64,000 bases of DNA, taken from Ramazzottius varieornatus (Eukaryota > Tardigrada > Eutardigrada > Parachela > Ramazzottiidae). The notes below the pieces were generated by a model. That model was given only the letters and a program-made list of their open reading frames with translations, did not search any database and was not told the DNA's origin. Both the position numbers and the translations under genes were made by a program. This document shows, one piece after another, positions 32,706-44,945 of this stretch (position 1 is the first letter of the stretch; every line of letters begins with the position of its first letter). Location: contig BDGG01000011.1 in the NCBI GenBank assembly GCA_001949185.1, positions 1,474,597-1,538,596 of the forward strand, given 5' to 3'.

Positions 32706-34857
32706 TAAGGTCGGGATCAAAACAGGCAGGGGAGCACTCTCGTACAGAGAAATTTCTGAGCCGCTGCCCAGATCCCTTCCTAGAGAAAATCTTGAGCGAT
32801 CTTCCGACTTCGGAAATCGTTTTGCATGTTTTGATTGACAGGATTTGCTCTTGGTCATCCCGCCATCGGGGACATTTTTCTTGATTGTCCACACGCTACA
32901 GACCAACCCGCCCACCGTGGACTTTGGACTCTGACGTCAGCAGGCAAAAAATTAAATCTGTTGCGTGCGTGAAATGTAAAAGGTACCGGCACAGACGATA
33001 TTCTTATCGGCCTTCTGGCATCTGACCTTCATGCTGCACGTTGGAAAACGACAGAGTCGAGACAACTTCTTTGTTGTCTTCTCCCATCACAGCTGGAAAG
33101 TATGAAGAGTCAGCCAGGAAAAAACTGGAGAGATAAGAGCTTCCATCAAACACAAGCAAAAACCGTCTCCTCAGTTTTCAAATGCACCACAGTATTCTAC
33201 AATAGCGGATACCGTAGTCTGACAAAACTAACAGGAAGCTGAGAGATGTCTTCCAGTTCTTCTCTGTACCCCGTGGATGTGAGGCATATTGCTCATTTAT
33301 GGAAAGTGCTGGGTCAGTCGTTTTTTGGGTCGAATAAATGTACTCTGACCACTCTGGCAGGTCGCCGTAAGGCAATCGCGCATCTGTGCCAGCGAAGTCC
33401 ATGCACCATCCAGAACATCACTACGAACTGGGATTTGATAACTGGTCCACCGAGCGAAACTGCAGTCGAGAGCAACACCGTTCCGGAAGATGACGTAAAT
33501 GAAACCTTGGACCCGGTTGTCGAGGCGGAAGAAATGGAGGGTGTCGCGGGCGTCGTTCGGCACTTGTTGAAGGAGTCGGAATAAGGAAAAATTCGTGCGA
33601 TCATTCACCGGGAGTACAAGAGTAAGATACATATCACGGTGGAATCTCTACTGCCATTGGTGGAGGAGGAAGTCGGTGTTAAGGTGACGAAATCCACGAT
33701 GTATCGTGTGTTACGTCGAATGGGCTTCCGATATCGGAATCGGTCCACTAAATACCTGTTTGGTGACCCAAGCCTCAAAGTCAGGCGTATCCGTTACATC
33801 CGAGCGGTTCGTCGGTTTCGACAGAAGAATGCCCTGATTGCCTTCCTGGATGAGACTTGGTTAAACGAGAACTACCAGTTTCGCAAGAGTTGGATCGAAC
33901 TCGACAAAGGAAAATCCACCGGCACAGCCGAAATCCTGTGCAAGGACTGCGGACAGTCGCATCCAAGTGGATCGGGAAAGCGTCTGGTCATCTTCGACGT
34001 GGTGACGGATAGGGGATTCGTTCCCGGATGTGGACTTATCTGGGAAGCCTCAAAGCACACTGGGGACTACCACGAGAATTTCAACTACCAAAACTACGAG
34101 AAGTAAGCCAGTCTGTCAAATCAATCAATCAAACACTGTATGATCTGTTTTGATGATCTTTTCATTCGGAAGAGATTTGCTCGTTGCACCAGGTCAATCA
34201 GGTGGCTTGATTTTGAGAAAAGTAAAAAACAGTGGGTCAAAATTGAGTTTTTTGAGTTTATCTCGCAAACCATTGGTTGGATCTTTCCGGTCCGAGCAGA
34301 CAAAATGAAGATGTTAACTGGGTCTTTCTGATTGTGGAAGAATTTGTGATGAAACTCTTACCGTGACAGAATGCCAATGCTTCAAGTTTTCGATGACGTC
34401 ATGATAAATTTTGGCTGTTATGGTTTTAGGTTCATGAAGGAGGTGGTGGTTCCCCGTTTGAAAGAATTTGCTCGGCTCCACGGATATGACACGGTTGTGA
34501 TCGTGCTGGATAACGCAAGTTATCATTCCCGCTTGATGCCACAGTTCAGAAGACCCAAGAGAGTGAAGAAAGAAATCCAGCAGTGGCTGACTGACCATAG
34601 GATCGAGTTCGGTGCGCGGGAACTGGTGGCCGAGCTGTGACAGAAGGTGACGGACTTTCTGAAAAATCACGTGGGCGACAGGTACTACATGGATGACTAT
34701 TTGAAGACCGAAGAAGGCATCGAGACAGTTCGTCTGCCGTCCTACCACTGTGACTTCAACCCGATTGAAAAATGCTGGGCCCGCCGCAATCTGGGGAGCG
34801 GCTCAGAAATTTCTCTGTACGAGAGTGCTCCCCTCCCTGTTGTGATCCCGACCTTAA
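32706..34857 (+). mobile_element. Tc1-type DDE transposon with about 66-bp inverted repeats and TA ends
   Basis: Inverted repeats at 32706-32773 and 34790-34857 share about 65 bp with three mismatches and begin AGGTCGGGATC immediately inside a TA dinucleotide at each end. Between them lies a dead DDE transposase on the plus strand. The right repeat overlaps the 3' end of the transposase frame, so the C-terminus after FNPIEKCW is replaced by repeat sequence. Confidence 0.7.
33246..34790 (+). pseudogene. DDE transposase (Tc1/DDE_3-like), inactivated
   Basis: A frame from ATG 33246 stops at TAA about 33582 (LLKESE*) and resumes in frame with GKIRAIIHREYKSK, a helix-turn-helix (TKSTMYRVLRRMGF) and the catalytic core. 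Aspartates are seen in AFLDETW and VIVLDNASYHS, with the acidic third residue in FNPIEKCW. An intron with GTAAGC donor (34104) and TTTTAG acceptor (34430) joins NYEK to FMKEVV. A second stop, TGA at 34638, follows ELVAEL. At least two nonsense changes and the truncated end make it non-functional. Confidence 0.8.
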
Positions 34858-36840
34858 GAACATGCCTTTTCTCAGATGGCAACGCACTGGAAACCTTGGC
34901 TTGTATCTGTTTCTGTAATCCAAGATAAGCTCTGGGAGATTCCTCGATCAGGCCATCGTTTCATGGTGGGATAGAGTCAGGCATGGTATTCTCCTAACGA
35001 CATTTTTGACATTTTAGCAGCGCATTCGCCGAAGTACGGCCAGGTATCAAACGCGTCCGACAAAAGCTCCCTCATTACTCCGATCCAGCAACCGTGGTAC
35101 CTGTTTGCGGTCTGCCGCCACACACAAAAAATAGCACCAAGTAGTTACGGTTCCAGAGGCCATATCACTCCTGGGCATCTGATGAATCCGGTAGCGACGT
35201 GTCGTGGATCGAAAGTGGGATTCCAAGTCGGGAATAGTTCACAGATAAAGGGATCGAATGAAAACTCGAAAATTAAAATGAATTATCCCCACCTGCCCTT
35301 ATTTTGCCTGATCAAAATGTCATACTTGATTGTGCCCGTGCAGAACACCGCTCATGGTCACGTGGTTCATTCCGAGCGCTGCGCGGACAAACCGATACGT
35401 GGTTTTGACTGTTTCATTGATTTGGAGAGGGTGGCCTCGGGTCGCTGTTTCTGTTTATTCGATAACTAATTCCATCCCTAGCCTAATTCTATGAAACATG
35501 GTTAAGAAAACAGTCCAGAACTTAAATTATCATTCCTAGCTGTTTGTTTACGATAGAATACCTAATTGGTAGAATCACGAAAATTCAAACATGAACTGCC
35601 ATACAAAATACCGTGCGTTCCAGCTAGGAGCTGAACCAAAATGCCACCAATCAAAAATAACTATCAACTGGAGCACGGTCCATTGGGTAGAAAAGTTATA
35701 CTGCTAGTCGAACAGAACAGAACATTAGGGTTCTCACGCTCGGCTTTCCAACACCGTTTATTGAGAAGCTGACGTCACAAGGCAAAACCGTTGATCGTGC
35801 AAGCACACTCTGGGACGGCCAAACTTTCAAGATAAGCAGCTTTGGAGCTGCTTATCTTGAAAGTTTGGTTCGTTTATCCAGAGAGTATAGATTACATAGA
35901 GGAACCGCTGTGTATACCGTGGAGTAGAGACCTGGGCCGCAGGTCAAAAAGTACGCTGCATCTGCGCTGCGTCTTTTTCTGGTACTCGGCAACTACGCTG
36001 CGCTGCGTAAATCTGGACCGGAGGGACGGTTTCATGGTTTTTACTGGGACACGGACCCTGATTAAACCCAAAATGATGATTTTATTGTTTTCTACTCCAC
36101 TGCTTCTCAAATCCACAAACAATGACAGAAAGAAGAAAACAGGCGGAATTTCAAGAAATCTAGGACCATACTCTACGCAGTTAACAGAGCCCGACGCCGA
36201 AAATCCAACGGAGGAAGCAATATCGCTCAGGGAAACAACAGTGTAAGAGAGATAAACACAACAAAGGTATCCAGGTGATATCCAGACTTGAAGATGGTCC
36301 AGCAACTTCCAGAAAAGAGAAATAGACCTCCTTAGATGAGCCCTGAAACCATAAGACCAGGTGGTAAGGAAACAGTATGGATTCTGGCTATTCAGTATGT
36401 CCTAAACCGTAGAAAATCAAATGATGCATATCCCAAAACGTTATCGTCACAGAGCCATTTGGATACTTTTATGGTTTGTGCTGGTGCGACATCGGCCCAT
36501 CGGGTTCACCTCGCAAAACCCCAGCTTCACTGGGAAGCCGACGGTTGGCGTAGGTTTAGCCACAGAAACATTAGGTAATATTAATGTTGAAAAGGCTTGT
36601 GGCAACAGGGAAGCAGGCTTTCAGATGAGTTTACAATAATACAATTAACGCCCTCCGTGTCAGCGTTGGCCTTCGTTTAGGCGCAAAGCTATGTCGTCCT
36701 CACACATGCCGTTGCGGAGCCAACGTCAACGGGTATGGTCAACACGGTTTGAGCTGCAGGTTTAGTGACGGTCGTTATAGCCGACATAGCGCGCTAAACT
36801 AGTCGCTCAAACGTTCCCTGACATCAGCCCAGATACCGGC
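34858..36840. other. Gene-poor stretch
   Basis: No gene was recognised. The only structured feature is the hairpin at 35819-35868. Short open frames (for example 35842-36246) lack codon bias, splice context or domain patterns. Confidence 0.4.
35819..35868. repeat. Perfect hairpin, 23-bp arms and 4-base loop
   Basis: CCAAACTTTCAAGATAAGCA followed by GCT, then loop TTGG, then the exact reverse complement. No mismatch lies in the arms. No T-run or gene lies beside it. Confidence 0.8.
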
Positions 36841-37255
36841 CATCCTCGAACCACCAGGGATCTTCCGGAAGGACAAGAGACGGCCAGACGGCATGACGCA
36901 AGTCCCATGGAAGAACGGTAAGGAGCTCGTCTGGGACGTCACAGGGGTTAACACCCTGGCCCTGACCAACTTCGCCATGTCAACGGTCAAAGCCGGATCC
37001 GCTGCCGATGCCGCCGAAAAGAGAAAGGTGACGAAGTACCCGGACATCGGCAACCAGTTTCTGTTCTGCCCTGTTGGTCTGGAGACCCTCGGACCACGGG
37101 AGCCCTGCGCGACGGAGATGTTTGAGTCGGTCGGAAGACAGATTGTAGAGGTGACGGGAGAATCTAGAGCTTTTTCTTTTTTTAAACAGAGAGTGTCGAT
37201 AGATATTCAAGCGTGGAAATTCCTATTCTGTTCTCTCCATCGTAAAGGACACTAA
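36841..37255 (+). pseudogene. Orphan domain of the type that accompanies animal reverse transcriptases
   Basis: The frame reads RRPDGMTQVPWKNGKELVWD, VTGVNTLAL, AGSAADAAEKRKVTKYPDI, FLFCPVGLETLGP and SFFKQRVSIDIQ, ending at 37255. This order (RPDG.T.VPW, VWDVT..DTLA, AEKRK..KY, P.A.ETLG.WG, QR.SIAIQRGNA) is one I know from the C-terminal part of many animal reverse-transcriptase-like predictions. No polymerase motif lies upstream within 2 kb, and the usual RGNA end is replaced by unrelated residues. It is therefore a detached relic of a retroelement or a host-captured fragment. Confidence 0.55.
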
Positions 37256-38397
37256 GGGTCTTGATGAGTTGTTTTACGTTTTAGACTTGAAGAAGGGAAA
37301 GTCTGTCCATGTGTAGTTGTTTTTTGTTGTTTCGCTATCTTCTCGCTTTTTGAGAACAGAATATTGTCTTTCCAATAAAGGCTTCGCAACATTAACTGAG
37401 AGGTTATGGTAAGCAGTTTGGTCAAGAATCATAGCTTGATTTTTGTCCGAACTTCCAAGTAGGTCGTTCCTAAGCAGAGCTGCGAGTGATTTATCTCGTT
37501 TAATTCAGCTTGCGAGTTGACAGAGATGATTCGCGATAAAGAGTGTTAAACCGGGTTTCAAGCTGACTATAGCTAAGCTCTGTTTCATCTGCCAATGGGT
37601 GGTACTTTTGACGACCCAGCCATGCATCCACTCACCATTTGTAGAACTAGAACGGCCATAGTTTATGTTCCGGTTCCTGGGTCAGTTTGGCCGTTCCAGG
37701 AAGTTGGGATCGGCTCTTGATCATCCTGCTACGGGGGTAGATCGACTGATAACATCTCTGATCCTGGTTACGTACGACCCTGCACGACATTGCACGCGTG
37801 AATGAGTTTCGGGCAGCGAAAAATCGTAGACTCCCTAATCAACGACCATCTGTCAGTCATTCGAGAGTACATCACTTCGAAGGTACACAATCTGGGAATC
37901 AATAGCACGATGGCTTGACCGTGTGTGACATTTGGCAGTCACGTTCGACTGACTGAGAGCTGATCGTTGATCAGGAAGTATACGCGTTTTCGCTCCCCGG
38001 TTCTACTCTTTTGCTTAGTAAAATTGTTTTGCTTAGCAAAAATACAGTGCTCTGAAATTATACTTCTATATTTTACTACAGCTTCAAATTACTTTGAATT
38101 AATTAGTAGAACTCAGGTCCGAAAACCGCTAGTTTAAAAAGTCGAAAAAGCCGGTTTTGAGGTGGTTTTACTTCTACTTTTACTAAGTAAAACAACACCG
38201 GTGCTGTCACTTTCAAAACGCCGCATCTGCATTTGGCATAATTTATTCACTGCCCATGATGAATTAGTCTCAATAAAAGTATGGAGAGACTTTATTGCGG
38301 GTGAATAGCGAAGTGAAGAGCGGGTCAGAGTGAATAGCGGGCCTACCAAGTGTATTGTGACGGCGTGGTGGACAATTAATTTCTATTTCCAGCTTGC

Positions 38398-38605
38398 TGT
38401 TATTGATGGATGCTTGGCCTATCCGATGGGCATGCAGACGGCCCACCACAACCAGCCCTGCTCCAAACTAGGCCTGTCTGCATGGAGCGTTGAATTCTCC
38501 ACTCGAGTCAAAGAATACCGAACTATTTACCGCGAAGTTAGTGATGGAGCGCTGAAGTATGACCGCTGGCAGAAACCAACTTCTCTGATCCATGTCGCTA
38601 ATTAA
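38398..38605 (+). CDS. Possible terminal exon, unrecognised
   Basis: After a pyrimidine tract and TTTCCAG acceptor, an open frame of about 69 codons (LAVIDGCLAYPMGMQTAHHN ... RWQKPTSLIHVAN) ends in TAA. The composition looks coding, with a clean acceptor, but no upstream exon was found within 1 kb and no family was recognised. It could equally be a transposon relic. Confidence 0.2.
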
Positions 38606-38736
38606 ATTCTCCCAGTGTCGCTTTTACGCGTTTCGTCGCTTGCTCACCACAACAAAACTTCTATCGCTAGCCGCGAAAGATATCTACAACTATCAATTCC
38701 ACTTATACCTGGTAGTTCGGCAAACAAAAACGATCA

Positions 38737-38825
38737 GATTGCTTGTCCGAGCGGCGCACGCTCACAACCAAGAGCACTGGAAGGATGTGCCGCTTGGGGA
38801 ACAATCCTGCCGAGTCTGTCCAATA
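38737..38825. repeat. Palindromic repeat family A, intergenic copy
   Basis: GATCAGATTGCTTGTCCGAG, CGGCGCACGC ... GATGTGCCGCTTGGGG, then ACAATCCTGCCGAG. Compensating G/C changes (CGGCGC with GTGCCG) keep the stem mostly paired. Confidence 0.7.
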
Positions 38826-40279
38826 TAGGCGACCCCAGCGGCAAAAATGATTTTGCCTGTTTATGGCGCTGCTCACATTCTTCCCATTTCTACAATGATG
38901 AATTTTAGCGATGTCACACTTGTGTAATATTGTATGGGAGCTGTTCACGTTCCTGTTTCGACGCCGCTGATTTTCAGACTGGTAGATGGTATCAATGTTA
39001 CGCCTGCAAAATGCATCAGTTTGTAAACAAGCAGCAATATAAGCATCCTCGACCTGCAGTTCCGTACGATTGACCCAATTACAAGAGTCCATGTTGAGCC
39101 TGTTTTCTGATCAGGCCGAGCGAAGCAAGGCCCTTTTAAGTGTGTCAATACTCAACGGACGAGGAAAACGATGAAGCTTTCAGATATCGCAAAAACAGTA
39201 ATAAAAAACGACGCGCCAGTTGAGCGGGGTGGTCAGAAATTTTTATTCGCAATCCCTGGTTAGTCCGCTACGGCGGAGACGGTTGCGCTCCGACCGCCCG
39301 CCTTTGCATCTGGACCGGTGTCAACCCCAAGGGGGAAAGGAGAGAAAGGAAGGGGGAAGGGGCAAGGGGGTGTGAGGTTATTGGACAGTATACGATTCTT
39401 CTTTCTCAAAGTTTCTCTCCTTCGCTCGGCCTTCCCAGTGGTCAGAACCACTGGTAGATGCGCAAATGTATGTCGTAAAAATGCGTTTCTTATGCTTTGT
39501 AACCGGTGTGTGCACATGACTGAGACACTGAGACATTACACAAGTGCGACATCGCTAAAATTCATCATTGTAACAATGGGAAGAATGTGAGCAGCGTCAT
39601 AAACATGCAAAATCATTTTCGCCGCTGGGGCCTCCCATAAGCTTCCACAAGCACCTTGCTAACTCGGTTTATTCCTTTCTGGTCAGGATGCTTGTTATCT
39701 CGCTGGAAGAACACTTACAGTATGCCCCTGAACCAGATGGCTCTTTCGAAAGAGCATGCTGAATTTGGCAGAATATGGGTCAGGTTTTGGGACGACGAAA
39801 CTTATCTTATTCCGACTGTCCCAAGAGGTAAATAGAGGTAAATATTTTGTTCCCGACTGTCAGATGAGGGTTAGAGGTAAATTTGACCCTGCAAGGTATC
39901 AAGTAGCCTCATAGTTCTTGCACGAAGCAACGGCAACTGAAGTCACATGATGCCATGCAGGGATGTATCTTGTGAGCTGCAGAGGCTGGCTGTGGATACA
40001 GTGTAGTCGTTGCGTAGTACGACGAACCACTACCACAGTGTGCGCATGTGCTGCTTGAGCGACAAAATTATTGATTATTCTGGCTGAGAATATTAGTGCT
40101 GCCGAAGTGCTGATGTGCCCATATAACAACACTTTCCGTACGGATCTTGCTCTTAAATCCATGTCTAACTGTCTCAGTGCAGCCTCATGACACATGCATA
40201 CATGGTTTTTTCATCCAGCTCAGTAAGGACAATGACAACTGCTGAATATTCGTGCTTTGTGTGGCAAAAGGATAACATA

Positions 40280-41881
40280 ATGGCCCGACTTTGGGACAGA
40301 CTGCCGTATGGCGTTCGGATGGAGATACTGCAGGGTTTGGACATCAGAACTTATCGACGTCTCAGCCGGTATGAAAGACTGCCATAATGGACCTTCATCG
40401 ACAAAAAATCAAAATCGTGTATGGGGGTAAACGCACATTGACATTTCAGAGTATCCCATGCATGGAGGAACGATATCTCACTTATATACCGGTCCAATAA
40501 AGGGACATTATTTATGACATGGAAAGATATCCAATGGCCTACAGACGACAGCGGTACCAGCAGAAGACTCCAGTGGATCGAGACACACTTCGACGGCTTG
40601 TCCTGGTCTGAACTCATGGGCGACAGCACTGTCCCAGTTCGACACATCATTTGTGATGGAGCCTTTCCATTTGTCTACTGGGTGAGATTGCACCAAGATG
40701 GTCCGCTACCAGAACTGAAGACCACCTTTTTCACGTTCCCGAATCGCCTCATTCGCATTACAGTAATTAACCTCAGGTGGGATTATGTTAGAGAACTGTT
40801 TAACTCGGATGAAGATGGACGTCCAATTTGGCCTGAGCGCGACGCGAAAGTCAAAGAATTGCTGTTAAATGTCACAGACTGTTTGGTTTTCCGACGTATG
40901 GTGGTGAATCCTCGTCATGCCCTTCGACCGCTGTGGTACAGTGGACCACGAGGGAACGTGCCCCTACCCGGTGTTAGCCTGTACAGGTGGACAATTTCCC
41001 GAGAAGATGGTTTGTTCCGCGTTCCCTTCCAGCAACTTTGCATTCCGGAAGTCGTATTTGACATGAAAGTCTTCCAAGAATACTGCAACAAGACGGACGG
41101 CTTTTTCTACTGCCTACCATGGATGAGCGACGCCATAGCTCGTAGTGATATATTGTGGAAATATCCCCCGGCTCAGTCGCAATGGCTACAACAATGTTTA
41201 AACATATTATCCTCCCACACTAAATCCAAGAAATTTGACGACGGAATGGATTACTGGACGCGCGATGCAGTCAAAACACGACTAGATGGTTCATTACAGT
41301 GGTAAGTAATCCACCGCTTTCAAGAACACAGTTGCATCCTAAGATTAGTAACCGTTCAAATAAATTAGTGCGGTGAAATTTGAAAAAATTCGTTTGGTTG
41401 TTTTTCCAGGCGAGAGTCTCTTCGTCTTCGAAACAACACTTTTTCCAAAACTAACGTCCATTTCGAGGGTTACTTCTTTGACACACTCGAATGCGAAGTT
41501 TTTGCACAATGGTTTCTGGCGACAAGGGACTGGAGCTTTCGTCATTCTTATTTCAAGGATGATGAGGAACTGAGAATTATCAGCCATACTCCGTTCTCTG
41601 CGGTTCATCCGGATTACCCACCCCCTCCATTCTCGATGGTCGGGATCAAGCCGGAGAACCGATCAGAGTACGGCGACGACAATTGGCTCAACAAGTACCG
41701 TTGGTGCAGTACAGTACGAGCCCAGGCAAATCTCGTTCCTTTTCCATCGTGTACGGATGTCCAGATATTGTTATGGGAGCTGAAAGAAGTTCTACGACAA
41801 AGGTGCAACAGAAAACAAATTGCATTCGAAATAAAAATGGCTCGGCTCAGGCTACTACTTCGACGCTGGCGAGAACGTTGA
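40280..41881 (+). CDS. F-box protein, 470 aa, lineage-specific C-terminal domain
   Basis: Three exons, 40280-40368, 40450-41301 and 41410-41881, join to 471 codons. The first two encode an N-terminal F-box: MARLWDRLPYGVRMEILQGL, DIRTYRRLSR, then VSHAWRNDI across the junction (phase 2). An F-box binds Skp1 in SCF ubiquitin ligases. The remaining 420 residues, rich in Trp and aromatic residues, match no family I know except the pseudogene at 1369-2402. They include VPVRHIICDGAFPFVYW and NRLIRITVINLRWDYVREL and would be expected to bind substrate. Donors and acceptors are canonical. It sits among transposons but is itself undamaged. No promoter signal was identified. Confidence 0.75.
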
Positions 41882-42124
41882 TATCATCGTCTCGTCCGGT
41901 GGGTACTGTGTGCTTTTTTTTCTTGAATACACCTTCGCATCTGCGCACCATAACAGTAGATTTTGCGTTGGCAGTAATCTTTCATCAACAATCGACAATA
42001 AACAATGGACAACTGGAGGCTTTCAGCACGAAGCTTTTCGTGTTCGGGGAATACTACCGTCCTCATCGTGTATACAAGGGTTTGATTGGCTGAAGGCACG
42101 GGATGAAGGCGGCCCTAGCCACTA

Positions 42125-42160
42125 GCCAATTCTCCTAATCTTGAAATTAGGAGAATTGGC
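42125..42160. repeat. Perfect hairpin, 15-bp arms and 6-base loop
   Basis: GCCAATTCTCCTAAT, loop CTTGAA, ATTAGGAGAATTGGC. It lies 244 bp after the F-box stop and has no T-run. Confidence 0.75.
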
Positions 42161-42598
42161 AGGCCGTGAGGAGCAACTTCCACAAAGTAGACTGAGCCAT
42201 CTTATTTTTTTCTGAATGCCGGAATGGTCTTCAGATTCCTTCCAGGCATGGTTTCGGTAGAGGAATTTCTCCTCTGTGTTTCAGATTTTTGGTGGACGGA
42301 TTCCGTAGATGAGTGCAGAGTGAGGAGATGAAACCTGAAATTTCGCCAGTCCCACCGGAAACTGGAAAACTTTTCTCCAACGTCCGAGGGTCTCACGGAC
42401 CGCTGGTCATCTGTCTCATTTTGGGGATAAAACCGAGCTAGAGGCAAACAAAAAAATCCCAGCTAGAAAGACCCAAGGGTAAGACTAGGAGGCGAAAAAC
42501 GCGGACGATTGTATACACAAAGAGGACGGTCGTACGCAAAGTGTTAAATAGAGTCACTGTTTGTAGTGTAGGTCCGACCCGACCGGGTCGACGACCAT

Positions 42599-42795
42599 GT
42601 GGTCGTTTGGTCGATGGTCGACCCGCGGGTCGACAGATTGCTAGAATATCTATGCTTGTTCACACATTTCAACGTGGAAACAGTGACGGTACTGGACCCA
42701 AGGTCCAACGTGTCCATTCTGACACCGGATGAGAAAGAAAGAGTACTACCACATATAGGTGAAACGCTGGAGAGATACCAGACTGCTACGAGGTA
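42599..42795 (+). pseudogene. Probable hAT transposase fragment, 5' of the nested insertion
   Basis: The open frame (LLEYLCLFTHFNVETVTVLD ... PHIGETLERYQTATR) ends at a GTAAAT donor. The pattern (leader helix, then TVTVLDPRSNVSILTP) is compatible with the region of hAT transposases before the RNase H core, but weakly so. Assignment rests mainly on its position inside the hAT ends. Confidence 0.35.
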
Positions 42796-42972
42796 AATTC
42801 TGTGAACAGTTCATACAGCGAAACTTACTGGCCGCCCGAAGACTTATTCAGCCTTTGACTGTCTTAACGAGTAAATAACTATAGAGAAACGATGATGGGG
42901 AGAGAGGTCAAATTTTGCTGTGAACTGTTCACATAATTTATTTGGTGACAGAAACGACACTCAGCGCCAAGG

Positions 42973-44945
42973 TACTGTAACCCTTCTAACATCTTTAGTA
43001 CGTCACTGGTCTTTTGCTTAAGAGAAGCATTACGAAGGCAACCGCTTGGTCAGATTACAGTTACGTCAGAGCAACCTCAGCAACAGATAAAAAACGTTGG
43101 AAACATGGAAGTATCAGCCGAGTAGAGAGAAATGACGGGAAGTAAAAAAGTGTTCAGCTTACATCATCGTCGAAGCCAACCACATTTTCTGCAAATTGAG
43201 AAATCTGTATCAGCTCAGTTTCCGACGGTTCTTCAACTGGCACATCCATCCACAGCTCATCTACAATCTTGCACTTATGAAAGCAGTTAACAATAGTCGA
43301 CGGCTTCACGAGTTTCCACGCTTCTACCAGCCAATCCACTGCATCGAAAATCGTCAGGCCTTTCACAAAACTTTCAACGTTGCTTACATGCTGCATATTT
43401 GTGAACACTCGTTTATAAAGAAACTTTTTGTACTCGTCTTTCAGACATTTTATAATGCCCGCATCGCATGGCTGCGCTTTTGCGGTACAGTTAGGCGGCA
43501 AAAACCGTAGCTCTATGTTGGGACGAGAAGTGACGTTGTGTCCAGAAAAATTGTCCACTAGGAGCAGAATGTGACGTTCTTCCTTGACCATTAAAGCGTT
43601 AAACCAGTCCAAGTATTCTTCAAAGATGACCGTAGTCATCCAGGCAGTCTTGTTGTACGAATAGTTGAAACCGTAGTCGTCGGAGTTGATGTTGAATACT
43701 GCATTCCGTTCGAAAGATCGAGGCTGAGCAGATGTATCTATAACCGACAAGAATTTGAATTTGTCTTCTGCTCTTTGTAATTTCAAACCTCAAATTTTTC
43801 TAGTTCCAAACTTACTGATGATCCATAGAGGAAGCTTGCGCCCTCCGCCGGAAACAGATATATGAGCCGTAATTCGATCCTTCGCTATCTTGATTCCTTT
43901 GTCCTGTTTATTGCCAAAAACAAGAGACTTGGTCCCGGCATTCCTCCACCATATTCCGGTCTCATCGCAGTTCCAAATATTCTCCGGATGGATAAGTTCC
44001 AAAAGGGCTGGCAAGTCAACGGTAAGCCACTGCTCTAAGGCTATCAAATCTGTACTAGATTCCTCTCCTGTGAAAGTCAAAGTGTTCCTCGGTTATTCCC
44101 CAGCCTTCGCACAGTTCTCTCACATGAAATATAACTAGAGTAAGTTAAAAGTTACCATGAAGCTGTTTGAGGTTCACGTTGTGGCGACCACGTACCATCC
44201 CCAGCTGCATCGAAAGTCGGCAATTGCTAAAGTCGACGCAACAAACGTAGCGACGTTCATGAGGAAAACTGGGCGAACTGGGATTCGTTTCTCGCGAGCC
44301 ATTTTTAAGAATTTCAGACACTGTTCGTCAATCTGCGGAAACTGCAAGTTGACTTTTGTCGTTTTCCGGTTCGGGTTTGCGCCATTCGCCAGCGCGAATC
44401 TGATCTCTTCTTTCTTCTGACAAATCCCTATCACACCGTATACCGATAGACCACACTCGTCAGCAATCTGCTGGAACGATGCCTAAAAACCAGCAAGAAC
44501 CACTCAATTCGGGAACAGTATCCAGTGCGTAGGATACGGCATAATTTCATGTACTGTACAAAAATTACCTGTTGCACTTCTCTCTTGAAGATAATCAAGG
44601 CCTTCTGACCTAACGTCGGTTTCTCCTGCACAATCCTCTTTCTCTTCCTAATCTCGATATATGACGTCTTTCGCACCTTCCCCATCATGGATACTGTAGA
44701 AGCACTGTTGGTCGACACTGAAGTGTTGGAATGAGGAAACAAGGATCAGTGGTGAACCGGGATTCTCAAAACGCATTCGGAATTTGGAAACTGGAAATTA
44801 GCTTATTTCAGCAGTCTATTGTCAGATCTGACGTAACTGTGAGATCACTATGGTAGGCGTGCTTGAAGCACTGCAAACTCTCTTTTTTCGCGACATGTAG
44901 ATTTAACTTGAGTGACGTACTAAAGATGTTAGAAAGGTTACAGTA
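42973..44945 (-). mobile_element. Pogo/Tigger-like element nested inside the hAT element
   Basis: Inverted repeats CTGTAACCCTTCTAACATC followed by TTTAGTACGTCACT (42975-43007) and its inverse (44911-44943) differ at one base. TA flanks each end (42973-42974, 44944-44945), the Tc1/mariner target. The element is about 1.97 kb and carries one minus-strand transposase gene. The hAT transposase frame resumes directly after the right TA. Confidence 0.8.
43154..44742 (-). pseudogene. Pogo-like transposase (CENP-B-type HTH plus DDE), one stop
   Basis: Minus-strand exons: an N-terminal basic exon (44742-44569, RKTSYIEIRKRKRIVQEKPT), an HTH/CENPB-type exon (about 44486-44200, containing ASFQQIADECGLSVYGV) and the DDE core. 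The core shows IWNCDETGIWW, LLVDNFSGHN and PPNCTAKAQPCDAGIIKCLK, giving the three acidic residues (D, D, D) of the pogo group. A TGA at 43790-43792 separates FGTRKI from LKLQRAEDKF in the same frame; otherwise the catalytic part is open. It is recently active-looking but probably dead unless the stop is spliced out. Confidence 0.8.

Larger units (their letters stand above)
37256..40279. other. Gene-poor stretch with one possible terminal exon
   Basis: It contains one family A palindrome (38737-38825), a possible exon (38398-38605), a G/A-rich run (39335-39370) and the upstream region of the F-box gene. No other feature was recognised. Confidence 0.35.
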
